Shown here in pieces: positions 60,201 through 64,000 of a stretch of 64,000 nucleotides of DNA (positions are counted from its first letter, which is position 1; every line of letters begins with the position of its first letter). Made by a program: the position numbers and the translations under genes. A model generated the notes under the pieces. The model had not been told where the DNA came from. It did no database searches and saw only the letters and a program-made list of their open reading frames with translations. The DNA comes from Branchiostoma floridae (taxonomy: Eukaryota > Chordata > Leptocardii > Amphioxiformes > Branchiostomatidae), in NCBI RefSeq assembly GCF_000003815.2, contig NC_049983.1, positions 4,597,638-4,661,637 on the forward strand, given 5' to 3'.

Positions 60201-62907
60201 GGTAGGCTTATGATGTTTTCTTCCGTTGTTGCCCATGGCCAGTTATACTGTAAAACCAAACTCTCAACTGGATAGACGGTTCCATGAGGGTGAGGCAAAT
60301 GGACAGAGATTTCTTTACTTTGTATTTTCAGTAATTTATGCCCACATTTGAACGATGAGCGACACATAACGGTTAGCCTGTGCAATACCATCTGTCATTA
60401 CCGGGCGCTGATTGGGCCTACCCCCTGCGGGGCCTGGCAAGTGGAAGAGCCGTTGACAGCGCGGGATAACGTAAAGTCAGATATGAATGTGAGAAACATC
60501 TTTACAGCATGCTTGCACATCAACTTAATATGATTATATATGACTAGTGAAACATTTCTTTCCATGCCTATTTCTATCCAACAGTATCACAGTCGCAGTT
60601 TTTACGGAGTCGTCGGTGCATATCCCACCTGGATTTCCCGACGAAGTGGGTCGGTACGTTTTCCTGGGTTTCTTCGTGGCCGTGGACACGGCAGTGCCCC
60701 TCTCAGTCCTCCGCAGTGTAGTGGACACCTCCCTCCGAACCATCCAAGAATCTCTGGCCTCGAAACACGTGATTGTGGACATCATGTCGTACAAAGAATA
60801 TATCGACATTAAAGGTATTATAGAGATTACAACAAAGCCACTTACGTGTTTATGAAGGTTAGATATTCTGGTGATAAGATACGAAAAGTAACAGTTACTC
60901 ACAAGCAACTGGATAAAAGTTTTCTCGCGTCGGAAGGTGGATTGCCGGAAAGTTAGACGTTTGTTTGTTTGTTTGTTTGTTTGTTTTTTTATTTAGATGT
61001 CCATTAGAATTTACAATTTACTCGCAAAATCTATTCTTCCTGGAGTCCATTTATACAGTCCAAGATTACAAAACAATCTAAAACATAAGTCAACATACAT
61101 ACGTACACGGTAGGCTTCCGTTATTGTTGTTGGGGGGTTGTTCGGAAAGTTCAACCTGTAGGCCTTCTTTCCTGTTGAGGGTTGGGTTGTATATTCTCTC
61201 ATATCATATAGACTCTCTAAGTCCACGTTCGAACCGGCGGGGTTCGTGGTTCAGGATATCTGTTTATTTGAGTTTGAATTAATTGTCCCTGATTGTGTTG
61301 GTGGTGGTGTAAAATGGACGAGGAGAAGCCGTTAGTTTTAGGTCTGCAATCCGGCACTAATGATGGACCTTAGTGTGGGACACTAAATGTAAGTGGTGAT
61401 CGTCAGTTTATGCGGTAGGGACAGAGCCATATATATGAAAAGAGGAATTAGACACGAAATATAACAGATTTAGCTGTTCATTAAGTTCACTTGTATTGTA
61501 TTGTATTGTATTGTATTGTATTGTATTGTATTGTATTGTATTGTATTGTATTGTATGGTAAGGTTACATGCCGACAGCTGATAAAATGTATACGAATCAT
61601 ATGACTTGATTGATGAAGATGACATTATTTGTAATCGGTGTAAAGGGTGAAACATAAAGAGTGTGGCGGCAACCACTGTAAGAAGAGATTACAATTCATT
61701 TGAAGGCTCATGTGTCCTATTGGACATCTGCTGGTCAGAAAATGTATGATAAAAGTAAATATAGATGGTTCTTTTACAGTTGCATGTACACTGTTTGTTT
61801 CTAGGTCTCAATTTTTCGATTGTATCTTCACAGAAACAGCTACTGGCACACCCGAAACAGAAACGAAGGAAAAGTTCCCGCTCGTGCAGGTGGTTGCCGG
61901 GAGTGTGGCGGGAGTAGTTGCACTGGCTGCCGTCACCATCACAACAGCCGTCTGCTGTAAAAAGTACGTGCTTCTCATAGGATACTGGAGTTTTATCTTA
62001 AACAACTTACCTGCGTTTCGATGCCTGTCAGACATCATCCTCAGAGTGTTGACTACAATGCTGCTTCTCGTCCCTATATGCAACCGATCTAGGTGGCACT
62101 TTTATTGCTAGAATACAATCCCGCTGATGTATATATATATATATATATCTATCAAGGACATCAAAAGTTAGCAGGTAAGGCCTACGTCACATTTCCTACC
62201 CGCTGTTTGCGGAAACGAAAATTAGATTTGATGCCAATAATTCTTTAGTCCGTTTTGTGTTTTTGTTGTCTTTTATATCTTACATTTTGCTCCCCCAAAC
62301 TGGCCGGATGGGGCCCCTAGTGTAAATGTAATTTTCGGAAGTACGTGCTGATCAGTAGCGCTTTCATATTCTTGAGATAGGATAAGGTGAAAGTACACTG
62401 ACTGTGAAACAAATGAGAAAGCTGTCCCCATGGTTACAAAATACTGAGCGTGCACCTTACAAAACAAAATGCCGTCTGAGTGGATGCTGTTATGAAATAG
62501 ATTAATCTTGCGACACAGGTCTCCAAAATGTGTGGTTACCCCTTCCTCACAAAGGCGACCGTTATTGGAAAAGGGGGGAAAACCACTGCTAAATTGAGTA
62601 AATCCCCCCCCCCCCCAAACAGCCAATACACGCACAGACTTGGTCCTATTGCTTTACCGATTAGAAACGATAATGGCAAAAACTTACATGTATCTCTACA
62701 TTGTTTATATGTCCTCATAACATATGCTTATTTCTGTGCCTATATCGTTATTATTTCTACAGAAGCAGCGTTCGTCGCAGTGCTCCTGCAAGCATCTATG
62801 GCGTGAGCGCTCCTCAGCCGTCGACGTACCGAAGCAAATCTGATAGTTTCTCACCCAAGGCCTGGGGGGTGGACTCTCCATTTACGGTCAACGACGACGG
62901 GGTGTAA
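33151..62907 (+). CDS. MUC4-core-like membrane protein (EMI-EGF-NIDO-AMOP-VWD-EGF-TM), 32 exons
   Basis: Exons: 33151-33230, 35960-36085, 36902-36993, 37557-37649, 38329-38457, 39422-39553, 40674-40793, 41538-41668, 42194-42461, 43256-43356, 44162-44255, 47698-47868, 48694-48871, 49278-49512, 51258-51399, 51932-52069, 52544-52797, 52955-53123, 53500-53766, 54175-54553, 54841-55040, 55454-55579, 55793-55912, 56479-56616, 57222-57347, 58422-58547, 59079-59291, 59820-59893, 60083-60201, 60585-60814, 61834-61963, 62763-62907. All borders are GT-AG, every phase agrees, and the total is 5046 bases (1681 codons plus stop). NIDO-AMOP-VWD in this order defines the MUC4/SUSD2/mesh group, cell-surface proteins linked to epithelial adhesion and barrier roles. 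The EMI and EGF head is unlike vertebrate MUC4. Ligands are unknown. I withhold a gene symbol because orthology to MUC4, SUSD2 or mesh cannot be settled by eye. Confidence 0.9.
33513..33814. mobile_element. TTAA-type MITE, family M3 copy 2
   Basis: 302 bases with ends TTAA-GCTAAGGGCACAACCCAC and GGTGGGTTGTGCCCTTAGC. It is the most compact of the three copies and probably nearest the family consensus. In intron 1 of the MUC4-core-like gene. Confidence 0.83.
33875..33955 (+). repeat. Short dispersed repeat also found at 63600-63665
   Basis: TGGTGAGACTCAGAACGTAT followed by TGATCACCCC matches the reverse complement of 63606-63640. Origin unknown; probably the end of another mobile element. Confidence 0.5.
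33990..34960 (-). mobile_element. Second, degraded copy of the 6856-9203 LINE, antisense
   Basis: Its minus strand follows 7139-8210 of the first LINE from [20 protein letters not shown] at one end to the reverse transcriptase palm ([11 protein letters not shown]) at the other, with many frameshifts. Both ends are truncated. In intron 1 of the MUC4-core-like gene. Confidence 0.85.
35219..35450. mobile_element. Element with TACCTCCAT inverted ends
   Basis: Starts TACCTCCATGAAAAATGGAGG, ends ACCTCCATTTTTCATGGAGGT; inside are the phrases ACCAAATATCATCGTAGTCC and (CACACAGA)n shared with the TACCTTCGCC family. A lone end of the same kind (TTTTTCATGGAGGTAATAA) lies at 16656-16674. Confidence 0.6.
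35640..35790. mobile_element. Partial MITE with CACCTTTATCCGTAGGGTAA end
   Basis: Shares TTCACCTTTATCCG(T/C)(A/G)GGGTA, AAGTCGATGG and AGTTTCA(C/A) phrases with the fuller copy at 43800-44033. Only the left end is clear. Confidence 0.5.
36086..36901. other. Intron 2 of MUC4-core-like gene, nothing recognised
   Basis: About 0.8 kb. Includes a fragment of the TTCGCCAAG repeat near 36630 and a GATGATGATGAT run near 36159. No exon candidate in phase. Confidence 0.35.
36994..38328. other. Introns 3 and 4 around exon 4, nothing recognised
   Basis: AT-rich sequence apart from exon 4 (37557-37649). No repeat or additional exon that I can support. Confidence 0.3.
37557..40793 (+). CDS. MUC4-core-like gene, exons 4-7: four EGF domains
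   Basis: Each exon is one EGF-like domain with six cysteines and phase 1 borders. Exon 4 ([11 protein letters not shown]...[12 protein letters not shown]) is a laminin/MEGF-type EGF. Exons 5-7 start with calcium-binding signatures ([38 protein letters not shown]; the first codon is split by the intron) and have the YxC/FxC aromatic pattern. Residues about 100-257. Confidence 0.9.
38435..38975 (+). repeat. 46-bp minisatellite grown from the exon 5 splice donor
   Basis: About twelve tandem units like CTGTACAGGTGACTGGTATT followed by ACTGCCATGACTGTGAACAG and GACATA. The first unit is the last 24 bases of exon 5 (GTGAACAGGACTTACTGCACAG) and its donor GTAACTGG. Each later unit repeats a donor-like CAG|GTGACT. 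Readout past the true donor meets a stop within one unit. Confidence 0.9.
39640..40110 (+). mobile_element. CR1/L2-like LINE 3' end
   Basis: Near 39700 the sequence encodes [13 protein letters not shown] and ASFKTK, the C-terminal tail of a LINE ORF2, followed by an untranslated region ending GGGCTAGCCCTTTGTAATAG, GCTAGTTGGGTAGCCCTGGC and an AATGAATAAATAAA tail. A minus-strand relative lies at 22400-22560. Confidence 0.7.
40380..40583. mobile_element. Foldback palindrome 2
   Basis: 204 bases of which the outer 40 (TCATAATTTCACCAGG... / ...CCTGGTGGAATTATGA, with TACCGCCACCTCAAAAA inside) and the next 30 (TATAGAGG(T/C)CTTC(C/T)CAAGATTGTC) pair as inverted repeats. It ends about 90 bases before exon 7 of the MUC4-core-like gene. 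Confidence 0.82.
40844..41153. mobile_element. TTAA-type MITE, family M3 copy 3
   Basis: Ends AGCTAAGGGCATAACTCGCC and GGCGGGTTGTGCCCTTAAT. The interior is inverted relative to copies 1 and 2 (CGTGGGCAATCTTTTGGGAT is the reverse of their right half). It begins 50 bases after the donor of exon 7. Confidence 0.8.
41440..41520 (+). mobile_element. LINE tail with (CATT)n
   Basis: TTGTACCTTGTGCGATTGTT followed by GAGCAAATAAATATCATTCA and CATT repeats resembles the CR1-type 3' end seen on the minus strand at 31864 and 45925. It stops about 20 bases before exon 8 of the MUC4-core-like gene. Confidence 0.5.
41538..47868 (+). CDS. MUC4-core-like gene, exons 8-12: NIDO domain
   Basis: Exon 8 opens with [20 protein letters not shown] and closes with [10 protein letters not shown]. 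Exon 9 has [15 protein letters not shown], the equivalent of the nidogen-domain NNGLLSF core. Exons 10 and 11 carry [13 protein letters not shown] and [19 protein letters not shown], the V-x-W and Q-x-V-L-x-S-(D/N) signatures. Exon 12 has the end of the region ([20 protein letters not shown]). Residues about 258-512. Intron 11 is the longest of the gene (3.4 kb) and holds nested transposons. Confidence 0.88.
41842..42122. mobile_element. hAT-like MITE with TCAG(A/G)GG(T/C)G ends
   Basis: Inverted ends TCAGAGGTGCCTAAACATTT and AAATGCTTAGGCGCCCCTGA. The inside is made of short GTTCGTGC and CATAAGGTTCGT phrases in both orientations. CAGNGG-type ends are usual for hAT elements; no 8-base target duplication is evident. 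Confidence 0.72.
42462..43255. other. Intron 9 of MUC4-core-like gene, nothing recognised
   Basis: About 0.8 kb of AT-rich sequence without repeats or coding similarity that I can support. Confidence 0.3.
43800..44033. mobile_element. MITE with CACCTTTATCCG ends
   Basis: Left end GTTCACCTTTATCCGCGGGG and right end CTACGGATAAAGGTTACCCT form an inverted repeat. The right end holds two tandem copies of GGATAAAGGTAACCCTAC. A partial relative is at 35640-35790. Intron 10 of the MUC4-core-like gene. Confidence 0.65.
44428..45374. mobile_element. TTAA-flanked inverted-repeat element A
   Basis: Ends GCCCCGGTCACAAAGCGCG and CGCGCTTTGTGACCACGGC, with TTAA on both outer sides (44424-44427, 45375-45378). 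A third end of the same type (CGCGCTTTGTGACCGGGGCT) lies at about 47446-47465 and matches the left end even better. No transposase frame. Confidence 0.7.
45379..47351. mobile_element. TTAA-flanked inverted-repeat element B, nested next to A
   Basis: Ends GGTGGGTTTACACCTGCGTA and TACGCAGGTGTAAACCCACC form a near-perfect inverted repeat, flanked by TTAA at 45375-45378 and 47352-47355. TTAA duplication is the mark of piggyBac-type transposition. Its interior contains a LINE 3' end (45925-46590, minus) and phrases shared with 25222-26675. No transposase remains. Confidence 0.78.
45925..46590 (-). mobile_element. LINE 3' end with C-terminal zinc-finger-like remnant
   Basis: The minus strand encodes, in shifting frames, [20 protein letters not shown] followed by [14 protein letters not shown], the C-terminal Cys/His segment of LINE proteins, and ends with GCAATAAAGTTATATA. 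It lies inside element B, so it inserted after B or was carried with it. Confidence 0.65.
48270..48585. repeat. (CA)n microsatellite, about 300 bp
   Basis: Imperfect CACACA/CATACA/CACTCA repeat in intron 12 of the MUC4-core-like gene. It yields long Thr/His open frames in all three frames that are not genes. Confidence 0.95.
48694..51399 (+). CDS. MUC4-core-like gene, exons 13-15: AMOP domain
   Basis: Exon 13 begins the cysteine-rich AMOP domain ([29 protein letters not shown]). Exon 14 continues it ([41 protein letters not shown]). Exon 15 closes it ([29 protein letters not shown]). The C-P...W...CPC...CCY...CC...C order is that of AMOP in MUC4, SUSD2 and ISM proteins. Residues about 513-697. 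Confidence 0.88.
49550..49826. mobile_element. hAT-like MITE just after exon 14
   Basis: Ends CAGGACTCGAAATACC and GTATTTCGAACCCTG are inverted repeats; ACTAT is repeated on both flanks (49545-49549, 49827-49831). Inside are ACCTGCAGGT and GTGCAGGTA phrases. It starts 37 bases after the donor of exon 14. Confidence 0.72.
50256..51130. mobile_element. Inverted-repeat element with CATTGGCATAATACCGGTC ends
   Basis: The 19-base end CATTGGCATAATACCGGTC is repeated in perfect inversion as GACCGGTATTATGCCAATG, 875 bases apart. Further ACCGGTC motifs lie inside (50482, 51093). A 61-codon frame (50708-50893) is open but unlike any transposase that I recognise. Confidence 0.72.
51735..51914 (-). mobile_element. 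tRNA-derived SINE touching the exon 16 acceptor
   Basis: The minus strand starts with CCTGTAGCTCAACTGGTAGC, an A-box tRNA-like head (about 51877-51900), followed by a degenerate body. Its start lies less than 20 bases from the polypyrimidine tract of the exon 16 acceptor. Confidence 0.55.
51932..53766 (+). CDS. MUC4-core-like gene, exons 16-19: von Willebrand D domain
   Basis: Exon 16 starts [20 protein letters not shown], the usual opening of a VWD domain; the family's GDPH self-cleavage motif reads YDPH here (704-707). Exon 17 has [12 protein letters not shown] and [10 protein letters not shown]. Exon 18 has [10 protein letters not shown] and [20 protein letters not shown], the GLxGxxDGxxxND VWD signature. 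Exon 19 begins WKVTE and contains the conserved C...C pair in [12 protein letters not shown]. Residues about 698-973. Confidence 0.9.
54175..55040 (+). CDS. MUC4-core-like gene, exons 20-21: linker and two EGF domains
   Basis: Exon 20 (126 residues) opens with [20 protein letters not shown] and is an Ig/cadherin-like beta-strand region, as found after VWD in mesh/MUC4-type proteins ([16 protein letters not shown]), then begins an EGF domain ([12 protein letters not shown]). Exon 21 completes it ([15 protein letters not shown]) and adds a second EGF ([15 protein letters not shown]...GFVGDGQNC). Residues about 974-1166. Confidence 0.87.
55454..58547 (+). CDS. MUC4-core-like gene, exons 22-26: five EGF domains
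   Basis: One domain per exon, all phase 1. Exons 22, 23, 25 and 26 start with calcium-binding signatures (DIDECL, DVDECV, DVDECL, DLDECF). Exon 24 is a non-calcium variant ([20 protein letters not shown]). The six-cysteine spacing is kept in each. Residues about 1167-1378. Confidence 0.9.
56160..56320. mobile_element. Foldback palindrome 3
   Basis: Inverted arms: GACAAGTTGCACGAGGA on the left and TCCTCGTGCGACTTGTTTC on the right, extending outwards through GAGCGTTT/AACGGCTC and ATTTCATA/TATGAAAT. The loop is about 35 bases. Intron 23 of the MUC4-core-like gene. Confidence 0.75.
57375..58270. mobile_element. Complete TA-flanked inverted-repeat transposon (Tigger/pogo-like, non-autonomous)
   Basis: 896 bases flanked by TA (57373-57374, 58271-58272). 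The ends CAGTCAAACCTGTATTAGCG and CGCTATAGACAGGTTTGACTG are inverted repeats that continue through several GTGGCCAC(C/T) units. CAGT... ends with TA duplication are typical of pogo/Tigger elements. No transposase frame remains. It begins 27 bases after the donor of exon 25. Confidence 0.82.
59079..59291 (+). CDS. MUC4-core-like gene, exon 27: Ser/Thr-rich stalk
   Basis: 71 residues (about 1379-1449) dominated by Thr and Ser, including [14 protein letters not shown]; a mucin-like, presumably O-glycosylated stalk. Phase 1-1, so it could be skipped or duplicated without frame loss. Confidence 0.85.
59820..62907 (+). CDS. MUC4-core-like gene, exons 28-32: juxtamembrane domain, membrane segment and tail
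   Basis: Exon 28 (59820-59893) ends LKLDISKDE in phase 0. Exon 29 (60083-60201, phase 0-2) encodes [20 protein letters not shown] followed by [11 protein letters not shown]. Exon 30 (60585-60814, phase 2-1) has HIPPGFPDE and [18 protein letters not shown]. Exon 31 (61834-61963, phase 1-2) carries the membrane helix ([20 protein letters not shown], about 1608-1630) and a stop-transfer Lys pair. Exon 32 (62763-62907) is a 48-residue cytoplasmic tail ending in TAA. Order, phases and pattern match the last exons of the VWA7-like gene. Confidence 0.88.
61495..61556. repeat. (TTGTA)n microsatellite
   Basis: About twelve perfect copies of the pentanucleotide TTGTA in intron 30 of the MUC4-core-like gene. 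A (GTTT)n run lies at 60961-60985 in the same intron. Confidence 0.95.
61964..62762. other. Intron 31 of MUC4-core-like gene, nothing recognised
   Basis: 0.8 kb with a short (AT)n run near 62131-62148 and a run of C near 62606. No exon or element that I can support. Confidence 0.3.
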
Positions 62908-63600
62908 CTATAATGATAGTAAAACATTGTCCCTTACAATTTCTGCTATAAAGCACTGCAATCTGTCGTCCAGCATTCAGTACTACGGGGTTGATAGTCA
63001 TTACAAGCTTCTATGGTCAAACTTGGTCTAATCAGAGGCAGTTAGTGTTGTTTGCATGAAGATATAATTTAAAACCCCAATGGAAGTCGGATAGTCCACA
63101 GAATCCTTTGGAGCGAAATGGACCATTGTCTTTAGTATCACCCATTCACAAGTTTTCACAAATTATTAGGTATATGTTCAGGTCCGGACCTGGACCTGAT
63201 CCTCTGGACCTGTACCGTACCTGTACCTGGATTTTCAGTACGGGTACCCACCCCTAGTCCCGAATAATAGACACTCGAAAGATGATAGATCATCATCATG
63301 AGCTGCATCAAAATACTAGTATCTCAAACGTTGCTTAAATGTATACTCTAGTATTTCAAACCGAAAGGATCGAAAGGTTTAAACTATTCAAGTATGACTT
63401 TTTTGTATGACGTGCTGTTTACCTTACTTAGGAATGTACCGAAATTAATGTATGCGAAGTTATTCTGCCTTAACGGCTGTGACAATAACAATACTTTTGT
63501 GACTTTTGAAATTCTGACATTAAATGAAATATTTCTATATTAGACAAATGTCAATTCATGTTTGTCGTAATCATAACCATAAAGAAAAAGATGGTGACTG
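62908..63600. other. 3' flank of MUC4-core-like gene
   Basis: Presumed 3' untranslated region and beyond. A short repetitive stretch near 63180-63255 (GGTCCGGACCTGGACCTG, CCTGTACCTG) looks like a dispersed repeat. No canonical AATAAA close to the stop; ATTAAA at 63520-63525 is a possible weak signal. Confidence 0.35.
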
Positions 63601-64000
63601 TATAGGGGGGTGATCAACAAGTTCTGAGCCTCACCATAAAATAAGGTGTTCAGGAAATAAGTGTAGAAAACACACAGGGTGTTCCCCTCACTATTAAAGC
63701 GTGCTTTATTTATTATTTTTGCTATAGAATGCATTACCTTTTTCATAAAGGCACACTATGGAAAAATTGAACATTATGAAATCATAAAAACTTGACTTTT
63801 TTGTTTCATCGCTGATAATATAACGGTAAAACATAAATAGTACACGTCAAAAATTCTTGCTTCGGTATTGATAAGCCATCACAAAAAAATAGGTTATTAA
63901 TAGCATTGCAGGTGAACGACCGTAACACTCAGTCTTTACACATAGACGTGGCCAAACAATATCAAACTAACACAAACGTTTGTACACTTGAATTAGATAT
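63600..64000. other. Right edge, repeat fragment and unknown sequence
   Basis: 63606-63640 is the reverse complement of the repeat at 33900-33950 (GGGGTGATCAACAAGTTCTG...CCTCACCA). The remainder is AT-rich without recognisable coding sequence. Confidence 0.35.

Overview
This window is nuclear DNA from a deuterostome animal, most probably a cephalochordate (amphioxus, Branchiostoma). The evidence is multi-exon genes with GT-AG introns of a few hundred bases to several kilobases, an extracellular EMI/EGF/NIDO/AMOP/VWD protein, a VWA7-type protein, conserved single-copy metazoan genes (UQCC2, HDHD3) and a dense load of LINEs, SINEs and short inverted-repeat elements. The species is an inference. 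Two runs of 100 N (1216-1315, 28168-28267) are assembly gaps of unknown true length.

Layout. 216-5101 (minus) holds an intronless HDHD3-type HAD protein and, just upstream of it, a UQCC2 gene of four exons; the last UQCC2 exon runs into the first gap. 5102-11680 has no host gene: it carries a 42-43 bp minisatellite that has been split by a CR1/L2-type LINE (about 6856-9203). 11683-32351 (minus) is a 20-exon gene for a VWA7-like single-pass membrane protein; the exon model gives 1188 codons plus stop with every intron phase matching. 33151-62907 (plus) is a 32-exon gene for a large membrane protein (1681 codons plus stop, all phases matching) with signal peptide, EMI, EGF, NIDO, AMOP, VWD, more EGF domains, a Ser/Thr-rich stalk, a membrane segment and a short tail, close to the MUC4 core. 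62908-64000 is downstream flank with repeats.

The two large genes are head to head, start codons about 0.8 kb apart, and their last four exons are homologous: the same cysteine-containing juxtamembrane domain, a membrane segment and a short tail, with identical intron phases (0, 2, 1, 2). I read this as a shared membrane-anchor cassette joined to two unrelated extracellular regions. It is the most interesting biological signal here.

The introns are full of mobile DNA: TTAA-flanked inverted-repeat elements (three copies of one family, plus a nested pair), a TA-flanked pogo/Tigger-like element, hAT-like MITEs, three foldback palindromes, tRNA-derived SINEs and LINE 3' ends. A 46-bp minisatellite has grown from the 3' end of exon 5 of the large plus-strand gene and repeats its 5' splice site about twelve times.
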